NCBI GenBank assembly: GCA_030490835.1 | Contig: CM059977.1 | Location: forward strand, 25,525,335-25,589,334 | DNA length: 64,000 nucleotides | Reading direction: 5' to 3' | DNA from: Annona cherimola | Lineage: Eukaryota > Streptophyta > Magnoliopsida > Magnoliales > Annonaceae | Part shown: piece by piece, positions 32,300-44,402 of the stretch | Layout of the letters: each line of letters starts with the position of its first letter | Position numbering within the stretch: the stretch's first letter is position 1 | Notes under the pieces: generated by a model | What the model was told of the DNA's origin: nothing | Databases searched by the model: none | What the model saw: only the letters and a program-made list of their open reading frames with translations | Made by a program: the position numbers and the translations under genes

Positions 32300-33180
32300 A
32301 AAACAACTTGGATGAGAACAGCAACATGGTAGCATTCATCGACTGGCAGAACAGGAGGTGGCTAGAAGACAAGGTTCGTCTGGTCGTTTATCAGATTGGG
32401 CGGAAAGTCATGAATGTTCCTGCAGCGTCATCTGGAGAAGGGGATTCTCATTTTGGCGGCTGGAAAATGATGATGTTTTCAGGGTTAAATCAGCTTGTCA
32501 CATGCGAAAGGGAGGATTGGACGCCAAATGTCCCTTATCAGGCACACAGGCAGAAGTGGTGAGAAAGCTGTGGAAACTCAAACTTCCTAAGAAGATATTG
32601 ATATTTGAGTGGAAGTTAAGAACTCACTTCCAAGTTCCAACAAGAAAATAATCTAGCAGATTCAAGATGCTTAGGGCGTGTTTGTTTGGGATATAAACCT
32701 GTCAACCAAAACTTTTCAATTTAAAACTTTTCACTCTCCATAACTACTTTATTTTTTAATTATTTTTTCACATTTTTCTATACAAACTACCGTACTTTTC
32801 AATCATTTCTACACAACTATCTATACAACTAACCTATCTATTTTAACTTTATTCTCTTTACTTCTCATCATTACTCCTATTATATCACATCATTTTCTAT
32901 CAATGTGACAACTTCTATCTCAAAAAATTTTCATCAAAAGTTTTACCTCCAACCAAACACACCCTTAGTGTGCAACAGGCAGGAGGAGACGTCCATACCT
33001 CTGTTTTGGGAATGTAATGCAACTAGACAACCCTAAAACCATTATTTGTTGCAGATTAGATCTTCCTGAGTTCGGAAAGATTTTCGATCACTGTTCAGGA
33101 GGAACAAGCAGTATCCTATCTTATCTTTTTTGTTCTTGCTTGAGGACTTGGTATGAAAGGATAAGTTTTATATGGAGGGT
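32300..33180 (+). pseudogene. LINE ORF2 zinc-region fragment, interrupted by a MITE
   Basis: Coding-like text on the plus strand: KLWKLKLPKKILIFEWKLR, then after the MITE LVCNRQEETSIPLFWECNA, the typical C-terminal zinc-binding region of plant LINE ORF2. A frameshift follows PTRK, and stops occur near 33140. No poly(A) or target duplication was found. Confidence 0.75.
32674..32964. mobile_element. Tourist-like (PIF/Harbinger) MITE, 291 bp
   Basis: Ends GGGCGTGTTTG and CCAAACACACCC. Flanked by TTA at 32671-32673 and 32965-32967. Removing it and one TTA rejoins the LINE fragment, which confirms both the boundaries and the 3-bp target preference. Confidence 0.9.
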
Positions 33181-33445
33181 ATAAATCCAAATTTTCATTA
33201 TATTTCAAAATTGGATGATGAACTACACTCAACTGTTTTTCTCATCATCCTTGCTGAAGTGGAGCATTTGCTTAGTCGGGCTAACAAGATCATTCCTCAT
33301 TAGTTGTATAAATAGTTCTATAGAAATGATTGAAAAGTAGAATGATTTGTACGGAAAGATATAAAGAAATAATTTTAAAAAATAATAGCTGCGGAGAATC
33401 AAAAGTTGGTTGAAAAGTTTTATGTTAAAATAAACACCCCCTTAA

Positions 33446-34540
33446 TCATGTGATGGGTAATAAATCTAAACAACAATGCCTGTCTCCATCAATTCAAACT
33501 AACCATAGCCATGGATCGTTAAGAACTTCAAAACCTAATGGCCGGTGTTTCAATGGCTTTTACAGATTTGGCACCAACATCGATTTCAATAGCCAGATCC
33601 AACTCCAATCACCCCTATCAAATTCAGCATCAAAATTGATTTGCAGTATCCAGCCCCATCTCTTCTTATCAATGGCATCATCAAACCCTAAATTAACAAG
33701 ACCTATAACTCTTTAGTAAAATCCATTAACAGCCATAAAATCTTAAGCTTCCACCTGCCATTAACTACGACCATATCCAACTTGTCATCATTCATCAGCT
33801 TTGGATCTATTTACCACCTCTGCAAATCGACCACTATCAGTTTCAGCACCCTCTCACCTACCAATTGTAGCAACCACCCTCTTAACCGAAATAAACAATG
33901 CCAAATGTGGAGATGATAAAATCGAAAGTGATAAAATTATAACTAATTTTGAGCTCTATTGGAGTTATGTTATTCGCCCCTTCCAATCTAACCTTAAACG
34001 TTATGGGCATATTAGTACACTTACTAGCTAATGTTCTTTACTCACGTTTGTGACGGAATGAGCGTAATTGAAATTAAGCACAAATGTAGTGGGGCATATT
34101 TGAAATTTTAAAAATATTAGAGTATTTTTTTAAATGAAGGTCAAATGTAGTTTGTATATTTAGCATCCTCAATATATATACACTCTACAAATTGACCACC
34201 ATCATTTCTACCACCCTCTCACCTACTAATTGCAACAAGCACCCTCTCAACCAAAGTTGCCAATGTTAGACATGTAGACGAAATCGAAGGCGACGAAGTT
34301 ATGATTGATTTTGAGCACTATAGTAATTATGTCATTTGCCCCTTTGAATCTCCTAAACATCATGGGCATGGTAGTGATTTTATTTATTAGCTAATGTTGT
34401 TTACTCATGCTTGCGATAGAATAGGTGTAATTGAAATTAAGTGCGAGCATAGTAGGGCATATTAGAAATTTTAGAAATATTATAAGTACATTTGGAATTA
34501 GTATCACATCATAAATGCAGTGCATATATTTATAAAAAGT
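33446..34540. mobile_element. TIR element family Y, copy 3
   Basis: GGATCGTTAAGAACTTCAAA, AAACAATGCCAAATGTGGAG (the empty site matching the LTR insertion at 9922) and a tandemly doubled CTCTGCAAATCGACC segment (about 33818 and 34191). Right end near GTGAGAATTTGATATTACTT. It is non-coding. Confidence 0.55.
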
Positions 34541-35870
34541 CCTAAAAATGAGTAGGAAAAAGTGAGAATTTGATATTACTTTTACCTCATGCCAAAGATA
34601 CTAACATGTATATGCTATAGTGCAACATCCTTTTGTTTTCTTATTTCAAGAGTTCTTATTTTAAGAGCTCCTCTTTCGAATAACGTCTTGCATATCTTAG
34701 CTAAGGGCTAAGGAACCTTTATATGTGTGAAGTGAAGAGTCTTTTGATATTTTAGGAAACTTGGATTTTTTTTATTTGAAGTATAGGTTCCTCAAAAAAA
34801 AAAAACTAAATAATTTGAAAGTTTAACATTAATCTTAAATAATTTTGACATGAAACATTTAGAAATGAAGTATATAGAAATAGAAATATTTTATTCAAAT
34901 GGTATTGTCTTCGTGCAAGATGGGTAAGGTTTATGATCTAATGCAACCAATACATCTTAGCCCCCCTTTGCATCTTTAATTTTACAAAGATTTTTTAAAA
35001 TGTAAACCATTTATATTTGTTTATGATTTTAAAAATCAAATATATTAAGAAGTATTTCCTATTGTATATTTAAATTTAACTTTCATATTTATATATATAC
35101 TCTTAAAAGGCATTAAAAATTTTAAACATATAAGTTTCTAATCAAAGTAATCTTTAACATCATAAATAAATACCTCTTAATAAAAATCTTTCAAAAATAA
35201 AAATAAAAATGAAAGGTAGATTAGCATTCAATAATGAGATATGCCAAAGTGCATTCAATAATGAGATATTCCCAAGTGCACCATGTTGCACTTTTAGGAT
35301 ATATTATGATAGAAATGGAGCCTAACTTGATAACAAAATTAGAATCTAACTAATCCCACAAATTAAAATCATTTGTTTTGTTATGACAGCAAAGGCAAGC
35401 TCAATTGTGATATTGGGTGAGCTATATTTAATTAAATCTATATAATCATATCTAAATTATGAAACGATTTTTATCCATTCATGGATACATTAAAATAATA
35501 TAGTATTTTATAAAATTAATATTAGTGCTATATAAAATTATTTATCCACAAAAAATTTTGTTTTAAATAGTTTAAATATTGTGTCAATATCTTTAAGATT
35601 GATATATAAATCATATAATTATATTATGCTGATTTTATATTTTCCTTAGATGGTTTATTTAGTAGTGAGCAAAGAATTTTTTTTAAATGTATGAAAATTT
35701 GTCAAAAAATATCAAAATTAATGTAATATGATGTTTGGATATAAAAATAAAATAGATAAAGCAGCTGATAGAAAGATGTGATAATTGTTGCAATCTGAAG
35801 CTAATAATAGGAGAAAATAGCGTTGTAGTAGTTAAGATATAACATCACATTCACATGATGTCGGAAGTAA

Positions 35871-35910
<40 letters not shown>

Positions 35911-36319
35911 TTTTCCCTTATTACTAAACCAAATCGAGGTTAAAGGTGCATTTGGTAGGGTATAAAAAAATTTCACCGTTGTTTCTGCACACATTTTGTT
36001 ATGATTCGATACTTTAACTATTTATTTTTTCTATTAGTACATCTACATTCTAATCATTTTGCACATCTTTTTTATGCTCTAATTTTTCTTTTAAAAAAAA
36101 AACCTCCTCTTTTTTTCATATCTTGCTAAAGGGATATATAATCTCATTCAAACGGGGCGAAAATGAATCGGTACAAAGGTCACTCCTTAAATGATACTAA
36201 ATATAATGAATAGGTTGGATTTCTAATCATCAAATGGATGGTGTTTCACAAAAGGATTACGTTGTAGGCTTGTAACCCACTGAACGGGACCCATATAGTT
36301 GTATGCCTTACAGTTAAGT
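34541..36319. other. Upstream arm of a UGT cassette with no UGT attached
   Basis: Collinear with 24720-26610 and 41200-42520. The gene and promoter expected on its left are absent; the LTR-type element and LINE debris lie there. It contains an AAT microsatellite at about 35870-35907. Nothing coding is seen. Confidence 0.6.
35870..35907. repeat. AAT trinucleotide microsatellite (about 12 units)
   Basis: Uninterrupted AAT/ATA run at the edge of a Tourist-like stretch. Confidence 0.9.
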
Positions 36320-37087
36320 ACATCAAAACAATGTATGTTTAAAAATTATAAAATATTCAGCAATATAATGTGAATGAAACAATGTGGATATATCGGTAAA
36401 GAATGAACTGTTTTTAAAATACCTAATCTTTCGATTTGTGGGTAAAAATTTGCTTTCCAAGAAAAAAATCTATTCATGTTCCACTTGTTGTATTTGACAA
36501 TTTCCTCCATGTTAAAAACTATGCCGTAAATGGATCATAAACTATTTGAAAAATATGGATAAATAATTGAAAAATAGAGACTGTATAGAGACATCTTCTT
36601 TTTTTTTGGTCCAAATATAATAAATTTGGGGCCGTAATGGGAATCGCGTATACTTATTGGAACGGGATGCAATTCCACATTTTTGGGCCCATTAGATATG
36701 TTTGCATGACTTTTACGGTTGGGCGTCACATTTTTGGACCCACTGTGAGAGCTTAATGTGTGGTCACCATGCAAACTACCCATTAATGAGATGGAGAAAT
36801 ATGATTTTTTTAATATTTTTCCATCTCATTAATGGGGGATGGAGCATTTTTTCCAAGGCGCATGTACGAAGATCCACAACTCGAACAACTTGGATTGTAG
36901 AAATGATCAAATGACAAAATGTAATATGCATGAAGCTATTTAACGACAGTCACTACAGGCGCTACAACATTTAAAAACATGAGTCGATCAAAAAAAAAAT
37001 CGTCATCCCACCAACACATCTTTTGCAACCATCATATATGGAAATTGATTGGAGGAGGCAAAAAACAGATTTCGAAGGCATGATACG
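36320..37087. other. 3'-side block of UGT5
   Basis: Matches 15225-16677 and 44690-45810 in order, then runs into CATCATATATGGAAATTGATT and the UGT 3' end as for UGT2 and UGT6. Likely includes the UGT5 3' UTR and polyadenylation region. No separate gene is seen. Confidence 0.55.
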
Positions 37088-38521
37088 TTACCATCTTTTG
37101 GACTTGAGGAAGTTGATGAATCTATCCAGGTAATCTTGTTGAAGCTTCTGGTCAGCAAAAACATCCTTCATTTCCTTGGCTCTGCACCTTAATCTCTTTC
37201 CTTCTTCTTCAACCATTGCCCTCCTTAGCGATCGAGCGATCGCATCCCTGTGGAAAGACCCGTCATCTCTGTTTACTGGTACTTGTATGGCCAGGCCTTT
37301 GTCCACCACATGCCGTGCATCTAATGTCTGAATGTTTGCGAGCGGGAGCACGACCGCAACGTGCCCGTGCTGGAGGGTCTCGATTATGGAGCTCCACCCA
37401 GCATGGAACAGAGATCCACCGATGGCTGGGTGGGCCAAGATCTCCAGCTGCGGCGCCCAACCCATGTAGACATTCCCTCGAGCACCTACTCGCCTCTCGA
37501 ATTCAGGTGGAAGGATGCTGGTGGTGGCAGTCTCTTCATTGCCTGCTGCAGCCCAAACAGGCCTCCTGAGTGCCCAGAGAAATGGCAATCCACACAGCTC
37601 AAGACCATCGGCAATCTCGTGCACTTGATCTTTGCTCAGCTTGCATTCACTTCCAAAAGCTACGAACACTACCGATTTGGGGACCTGTTCATCCAGCCAC
37701 CTGAAGGTGTTGGAGCACTTGCTCCTGGAGTCATCATCCCTTTCTTTATTCTCCGGCTGCCTAATTGGCGGGAGAAGTCCAATGGGGATGATGGGCCTCT
37801 GGTGAAACTTTTTCACGCAATTCAAGAACTCCTCTTCCCACTCGGGGCAGCTTCGAATGGCTACAGCTGCACACCCTTGCAGTGACAGAGCTATGTGTTG
37901 TGCAGCTGACAGACCCGAAGCATTGGGCCTGAAAATGGCTTCGTGGATACCGCTGGCTTCGTGGGGAGCGAAAGCAACCGATGTTTTGAAGTCCATCCAT
38001 GTTGGAGGCGTCGTCAGGCTCTGTGGAGATGGCCATATCTTCTCTAGCCCATCTCCCAGCATAGCTTCAAACGGCCCCAGAAACGCCAGCATCGTGGCAG
38101 AGTAGATGGAGAAGAGCACATGTGGGATCCCCAATTCCTTGGCGATCCTCGACACCCAACAGGGGAAGATGTCGTGGATGATCCAATCCGGATGGTCGTG
38201 GGCGATGAACTGCTGGAAGGCCGGGAAGGAGAGGTCAAAGGCCTTCTTTAAGTACTCATCGGAGTCCTCGATGACGTCGGCGGTGGCCTCGACGCCTTCG
38301 GGGAGGCCATCCACGGGCGGCAAGGGAAGGTGGACGAAGGAGATGAGATGTGAGAGGTGGTGTGGGATTTTTGGGAGCCTTTGGGAGTTTCTTGGGGTGG
38401 TGACGAAGGAGACTCTAATGCCGGCTTTGGCCAGTGATGCGGAGAGCTGAAGGAATGGGAGCATGTGGCCAAAGGCCAGCCATGGAAGCATCACCACATG
38501 CATTCCAGTTCCATCGGCCAT
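37088..38521 (-). CDS. UGT5: complete UGT91-like UDP-glycosyltransferase (477 aa)
   Basis: Intact intronless frame starting MADGTGMH at 38519-38521. Catalytic H19 and D117 are present. PSPG box W355-Q398 (WAPQLEILAHP...PLANIQ) has HAGWSS and Ile at the penultimate position, as in UGT2. It ends FLKSKRW, one residue longer than UGT2. It is the sister of UGT6: they share SASLAKAG near residue 30, AAQHIALSLQGCAAV-type sequence in mid-protein, and closely similar promoters and 3' flanks. Of that pair only UGT5 is intact, so it probably keeps their function. Substrate unknown; by family, a cytosolic enzyme that extends sugar chains on small molecules. Confidence 0.93.
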   Translation of the reverse strand: MADGTGMHVVMLPWLAFGHMLPFLQLSASLAKAGIRVSFVTTPRNSQRLPKIPHHLSHLISFVHLPLPPVDGLPEGVEATADVIEDSDEYLKKAFDLSFPAFQQFIAHDHPDWIIHDIFPCWVSRIAKELGIPHVLFSIYSATMLAFLGPFEAMLGDGLEKIWPSPQSLTTPPTWMDFKTSVAFAPHEASGIHEAIFRPNASGLSAAQHIALSLQGCAAVAIRSCPEWEEEFLNCVKKFHQRPIIPIGLLPPIRQPENKERDDDSRSKCSNTFRWLDEQVPKSVVFVAFGSECKLSKDQVHEIADGLELCGLPFLWALRRPVWAAAGNEETATTSILPPEFERRVGARGNVYMGWAPQLEILAHPAIGGSLFHAGWSSIIETLQHGHVAVVLPLANIQTLDARHVVDKGLAIQVPVNRDDGSFHRDAIARSLRRAMVEEEGKRLRCRAKEMKDVFADQKLQQDYLDRFINFLKSKRW

Positions 38522-38690
38522 GGGGCTACCAAATTCCCAAAAGGAAGTCTACAACACCACCACTTTCGGAGCTGGAATTGAATGATTGATGTGAGATCCA
38601 GCAATCTCCGCAAGAAGTGGTGATGGTCTCTGCCAAATGTCAATTACTGTGACTGCGACTGCGACTGCGAAGAGATAAGAGCCTCAATGC
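38522..38690 (-). promoter_or_regulatory. UGT5 5' flank
   Basis: Shared motif as GGAGCTGGAATTGAATGATT (about 38569-38588) followed by GTGAGATCCAGC. Three GACTGC repeats at about 38650-38668. No TATA box recognised. Confidence 0.4.
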
Positions 38691-39010
38691 ACTGAGTGTA
38701 TTTCACCTAATTTTTATTAATTTTTTTAAAAAAATTTTCATGAAGCTATTAATATAAATTTATTTAACATACGTATCAATTTTTACTATTTTTTGATATT
38801 TTTAGATTTTTTTTTAAAATTTTTAAAAATCAGTGGTATTTTCGGTAATTTAAAATTACTAAAAATGTAACTGATTTTTTAAAATTTTAAAAAAAATCTA
38901 AAAATATCTAAAAATAGTAAAAATTAATACATATGTTAAATAAACTTAGATTAACCGTTGTGTAAAATAATTTTCAAAATAATAATAAAAAATAGGTGTA
39001 CAGGATTGCG
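38691..39010. mobile_element. Mutator-MITE-like palindrome upstream of UGT5
   Basis: Left arm GAAGCTATTAATATAAATTT, centre AATCAGTGGTATTTTCGGTA, right arm AAATAAACTTAGATTAACCG. Same family as 2203-2503 and 49385-49660. The right end AGGTGTACAGGATTGC resembles the left end of the 49385 copy. Confidence 0.6.
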
Positions 39011-39067
39011 CTTCGTTAAAGGTAGCTCACAATTCATATTACGCGAGTGTGGGAAGGTAAGAAAATC

Positions 39068-40631
39068 AGAGTGCAATCGTATGCTTCCGAGAGCACGGAG
39101 GCTCCATGCTCTCGGCAGCGCGATGCCGTTCATTTGCATAGGCGGCGTTGTAACCGTTGGATGCGGCAGCAGCGTCGAGACGGGGAGGTTTGCAAATAGG
39201 CCCCTCGTTAGAATGGAGCGTTTTTTGCAAAATGGTATCCGCAAGCGAATTTGGCGCGTCCCTCTTCTGCCTCGTCGCAGCTCACCTCTCTCACAGTGGG
39301 CGACATTTCAATTTCTACAAATAGATTTGGCGCGCCCCTCTTCTCCCTCTTCTGCCTCGTCACAGCTCGCCTCTCTCGCATCTCCCCTCAACCCGCCCAC
39401 TCGCCGTTGCCGTCGTCGGAGCTAGTGTTGAAGGAAGAGTGTTGCTGGCTTTCAAGGATGATGGGTTTAATGGCTAGCGGATGGGTTCTGAAATTCTTAT
39501 AGGGGAGCTGTTGGTGATTGGGATAATAAGAATGGAGAGGTGGGTTTGTTGCTTGTTAGGAAGAAGTCGAATTGCATTAGTTGGCAGCAAGTTGCAGATT
39601 CTAGGCATGATGCATTTGAAAGCTGGATTACAGGTGTTTAGGGAAGCCGGATTGCAGATTCATTGCCAGCGGGCTCCTGGTTTTCGCTGAGCAAAGGATT
39701 CCAGATATATTGTTGTTGGATTTTATTCGCTGAATTTTTCATAGGTGCAAAACATGGTGGTTTTGCTGGATTTGGGAGAGCCTTCTACGAACTGCTCTGA
39801 AGCAGCGGATTTTCCCCTACCTGGGAATTTAGTGGAGACGATCACGAAGCAGCATCTCCTCGAATTTTTTCTGATTGGTTTTTGGGGCTATTTTGCCATT
39901 TTATTATGGCCGAATCTAGCTGATCGATTATTAGAGATGGGAATTTTATTTTCATTTAGCCATCTCGTTGGTTTGATTGCTGACGACCCACAGCTTGGGT
40001 GGTTAAATCTTAAAGCGACTTAAGGAGCTGCCATTTTCGTTGTCAAAAAAAAGGAGCTACCATTTTCAATATTCTAAGTCACCGGATTTGTTATGATTGC
40101 TGGAGTTTTCTTTTAGTAGACTTGAAACCAGACCTGTGCTAAGCTATTCTGATGCCGAATCTTTTCTAACTTTGGTCGAAATTCTTATTAGTTTTGTTGA
40201 GCCATTTTCACTACTTGAGCTAGATATAAACGATGATTGGTGGCTAAAGTGTAGCAGGGATGGATTTTCATGGGAAAAGGGTAGTTGTCGGATTTGTCAT
40301 TGCCATGTCACCGAAATTTGAAGAGAGGACCATTGCTGTCGCTGTTTCTGAGCCATACTGAATGGTGGATGCTGGAATCGATGATGACAACCATGGAGCG
40401 CTATAGAGGCGAGCTGTGATGAGGCAGAAGAGGGGCGCACCAAATCTGTTTGCGGATACCATTTTGCAAAAAACGTTGCATTCTAACGAGGTGCCTGTCC
40501 GCAAACCTCCCCGCCTCGATGCTGCTGCCGCATCCAACGGCTACAACGCAGCCCGCGCAAATGAATGGCATCGCGCTGCCGAGAGCATGGAGCCTTCGTG
40601 CTCTCGGGAGCATACGATCGCCCTCCAAATC
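39068..40631. mobile_element. Pack-MULE-like element (1.56 kb, about 220-bp TIRs)
   Basis: Inverted terminal repeats (about 39068-39293 and 40405-40631; ATCGTATGCTTCCGAGAGCA on the left) are roughly 88 percent alike by eye. The 9-bp target duplication AAGAAAATC lies at 39059-39067 and 40632-40640. The paralogous site upstream of UGT6 (48889-48897) is empty. The interior (39300-40400) is non-repetitive, has a pyrimidine-rich start resembling a 5' UTR (CTCTCTCGCATCTCCCC) and several open stretches (for example 39745-40023, 92 codons) but no transposase. It therefore probably carries captured host sequence of unknown origin. Confidence 0.8.
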
Positions 40632-40679
40632 AAGAAAATCGCAGTAAAAGTTATTGAAAAAAAAATGGAGCCCGAAATA

Positions 40680-41010
40680 CCTGGGTGAACTGAGTTTTCC
40701 TGCATTCAGTTACAAAATTTTATTTTTTAATTTTTTATACAACTGTTAATTTAGATATAATTAATATATATATATATATCGATTTTTACCATTTTTGAAT
40801 ACTTTTAGATATTTTTATTTTTTAAAATCAATAGCATTTTCGTAATTCATAAACTTTGATAAACTTCGGAAATATCATTGATTTTAAAAAATCAAATATA
40901 TATATATAAATATTCAAAAATAATAAAAATTAATACGCATGTCAAGTACATATAGATTAACAGTTGTATAAAAAATAAAAAATAAAAAAAAGGGGAATAC
41001 ACACGAGTGC
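40680..41010. mobile_element. Mutator-MITE-like palindrome
   Basis: Left arm AACTGTTAATTTAGATATAA, right arm AGTACATATAGATTAACAGT. Ends CTGGGTGAACTGAGTTTTCC and GAGTGCATTCAGTTAGTCGC resemble other family members. Confidence 0.6.
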
Positions 41011-42520
41011 ATTCAGTTAGTCGCCGAAAAATATCTTGTTCGATGAAGCACTGACCTCGATGTTCGATGTTCGGAAATTTAGGCTTTTTATTAGAAGTGC
41101 AAGCCAAAAAAATATCTCGTTCGATGAAGCACTGACCCTCAATGTTCAGAAATTTAGGCTTTTTATTAGAAGTGTTTCCTTGAAAAAACTAAATAATTTA
41201 AAAGTTTAACATTAATCTTAAATAAATTTAATATGAAACATGTAGAAATGTTTTATTTGGATGATATTGTCTTCTTAGATGGTAGTTAGGGTTTAGGATC
41301 TAATGTAATCTAAGCTTCCCTTTGCTTTTTAATTTTATGAAGATGTAATATGCGATTTAAAATCACATATATTAAAAAGTATTTCTTATTATATATTTAA
41401 AATTTAACTTTCATATTTATATATTCACTCCTATAAGGAGCTGAAATTTTAAAACATATAAGTTTCTAATCAAAGTAATTTTTGACATCATAAATAAATA
41501 CCCATTAATAAAAATAAATGGTTTAGATTTTTCTAAAAAATCAAATAAAAACCAAAGGTCGATTAGTATTCAATAGAAAATGAGATACACCAAAGTGCAC
41601 CATGTTGCACCTATACAATATATTATGATAAAGATAGAGCGTACTTGGACAATAAAATCAAAATCTATTATCCAACAAATTAAAGTCATTTGTTTTATTA
41701 TGATGCAACAGTAAACTCAATCGGGATGTTGGGTGAGCCTCATTTAATCAAGTCTATATTATCGTATCTAAATTACGAAAACATTTATATCCATCCATAG
41801 ATATATAAAAATGTTATAGTATTTTATAAAATTAATTGTAGAACTTTATAAAATTAATTATCCACAAAAGAATGTTATTTAAACCATTTAAATATTCTGT
41901 TAATATCTTTAAGATTGATATGTAAATCATATAGTTATATTATGCTAATTTTATACTTTCTTTAGATGGTAATTAGCAAAATTCTTTAAAAAATTGTATG
42001 AAAATTTTTCAAAAAATAACAAACGAACGTGATGCGATATGATTAATGTTTAAAACAAAAATAATAAAGATAAAATAGATAGAGTTGTTGATGTGTGAAA
42101 ATTGATTGCAACCTAGGGCTAAAAATAAGAAAATAGGATTATAGTGATTAGCACATAACATTACATCAAAATGATGCAGGACGAACAAAAAAATTGTTTC
42201 TTTCCCTTATTACCATAACATAGAAAAAATTTCTCACTCCTTTCTGAGCATATTTTGACATGATTTACATTTTAACTGTTTAATTATCCTTTTTAATTAT
42301 TTTCACATCTTTTTATGCATAACTTTTAAAAAAATTCTACTTTTTTTTAATCTTACCAAACGGATATTTAGTCTCTAATTCAAACTGGGCGAAAAAGAAT
42401 TGACCTAATTGATGCTAAATGTAATGAATTGAGCGGATTTCCAATTATTAAGGTAGACGAAATGAATGGAGTTTCACAAGATGATTACGTTGTAACCCAC
42501 CGAAGCAGGACCCATGTATA
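41011..42520. other. AT-rich upstream arm of the UGT5 cassette, no gene
   Basis: Collinear with 25161-26621 and 34880-36319. 41030-41165 contains a short direct repeat (CTCGTTCGATGAAGCACTGA at about 41034 and 41116). Ends at the GTAACCCACCGAAGC block. Confidence 0.55.
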
Positions 42521-43010
42521 CATATGAGATAGCCCAGGCCGTTAATTTAAAGGTTCCGCACGAGCCGTTGGAGGCAAGGGTGCGATGTTAAAATCGTGGT
42601 CGTCCATTTAAAAGGTTCCGCGTGAGCAGTTGGATGCCGCCTTGCGCTCCTGCATATTTCAGCTTTTCTAATTCTGATGGGCATTTAATCATGCTTTAAT
42701 ACATGCCAGGCTGCCAGCAAGGTCGTGGTTGTGTATGTGAATGAATAAAATGTTGGGTGAAAAATTCTAGAGAGTAAAATTTGTAAAATTATGTGATATA
42801 ATATAGGTAATTATGAGAAATAAAGATAATAAAATTAAAATAGATACGTCAGTTGTACAGATAATTAGATAGAAATGATTTAAAAGTAAGATAATTTTAT
42901 AAAAAAATGTGAAAAATTGATTAAAAATATAATAATTATAGAGAATGAAAAATTTTAACTTGATATTTTATACAAATGATCAAAAACACCCTCAACATGA
43001 TAAAAATAAA
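42521..43010. other. Spacer with repeated GGTTCCGC motif and a Tourist-like remnant
   Basis: TTAAAGGTTCCGC occurs at about 42548 and 42609 in a short imperfect repeat (GAGC.GTTGGA). 42757-42990 is a decayed Tourist-like MITE. No gene is seen. Confidence 0.4.
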
Positions 43011-43735
43011 AATAAATGGTTGACTGAAACTCTCGTGAGGGTGCTGGTTCTGGACATATGAGAGGCGAAAAATCCAATAGAGAAATAAGTGGTGAAAAAT
43101 CACAACCGCTGGAAAATCCTATAGGAAAATCAGGTGCCTGAACCACAAAATCCAACGAAAAAATCGAGTACCGCGGAGCCTGCTATTCCCTGCCATCCAT
43201 ACTGCGATGTCTTGCTCCGCGCTACCACCGTAGTACCGTACTCTTTGCTGTTGGTAAATACTTACAGCCGACCGCCAATTGATTTTGATGATTTGGCTTT
43301 GACCACAACCATAGCTATAAGATGGATTGATGAGGAGCTGCTGCAAAAGTCTGGCAGATAGTGGACGCTGGACCGGATTTAATAGAGGACGTCTGCGTTG
43401 CTCTGGATTTGGAAAAAGCTGCCGGTATATTTGGGCTTCTCAGGACAGCCGACTTTGGCTGCTGCATTTCAATTGGTGATCGGACCTGCTGAATCTTGCG
43501 ACTGGAATTTTGGTGATTGCTGAATTTTGCCAACATGCTACCTCGCCTCTAAGTTTTCTCTCCCTCACAAGAACGCTGAAAGGCAAGTTTTCCCAAGAAC
43601 AAGAGTTGCGATTTTCGTCACATCTAGGTTTTCTCTCCCGGGCTTCTCCAACGCCTCCCAGCGATCCGAAAGAACAACGCCGTCCAATGTTCTCTCCTGA
43701 TTTTCGTTTGCAATTTGCATTTTAAATTCTGTAAC
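43011..43735. other. GC-richer low-copy segment, possibly captured gene sequence
   Basis: Higher GC than its surroundings with several short overlapping open frames on both strands (for example 43134-43361 plus; 43315-43536 minus) but no recognised domain or convincing start. Pyrimidine-rich CTCTCCCGGGCTTCTCC-like text near 43630 resembles a 5' UTR. It has no counterpart in the other UGT cassettes, so it is an insertion. Confidence 0.35.
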
Positions 43736-44190
43736 TCTGCACACTTGCATTTTGAACCTTAAAATTTACATATTAGTATTTTAGACCATGTAAAATTTAA
43801 TTCTTTGTATTTTAGACTGTCAATGTTGACCACGTTGAAAAATGCAATTAAACTTAAGTAAAATAACCAAAATGCCCTTTATATTTTAAATCATATGAGT
43901 TTAGTTTAAATCCATAGCCCTCGAGATGCCTATGACATTTAGAAACACCATTAAAATCTTTGTTTGCGTATTAGTATTTTAATCTTTATAAAGTTTGCTT
44001 TAAAATGCAAAAGACATCTAAGACATTTTATACGATTTCGATGGCAATTTTTAACAATATCAAGGTAGAGAGTTTAAAATGCAAATAAACAAACTTCATA
44101 AGGTTTAAAATACTAATACCTAAACCTTGAAATTTAAATTGTAAATAAGCAAAATTAATAAGTTTAAAACACAAATTCCCAATTTTCGCT
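43736..44190. mobile_element. MITE-like palindrome with TTTAAAATGCAAA arms
   Basis: Left arm TTGCATTTTGAACCTTAAAA and right arm AAACCTTGAAATTTAAATTG are inverted. A relative with the same text lies at 58465-58905. Confidence 0.5.
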
Positions 44191-44402
44191 CATTTTCATT
44201 TTTCATCTCTTGCTACGTTTACATCTAATGCTCTGTCAGGCCAAGGAGTACTTGCTGCCAGCCAAGCCACATTTATGCACATTCGAAAACAATCCAACGC
44301 CATAGCTCCGCAGTGGAAAATGGACGACGTGGATTGAGATATCGGACTCTATAGAATATACGATACATCGGCTTATACATACAAATACACACACATATAT
44401 AT

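Noticed and set aside
35870..35907. CRISPR-like or other array of spaced repeats
   Set aside because: The window is eukaryotic; these are uninterrupted simple repeats without spacers.
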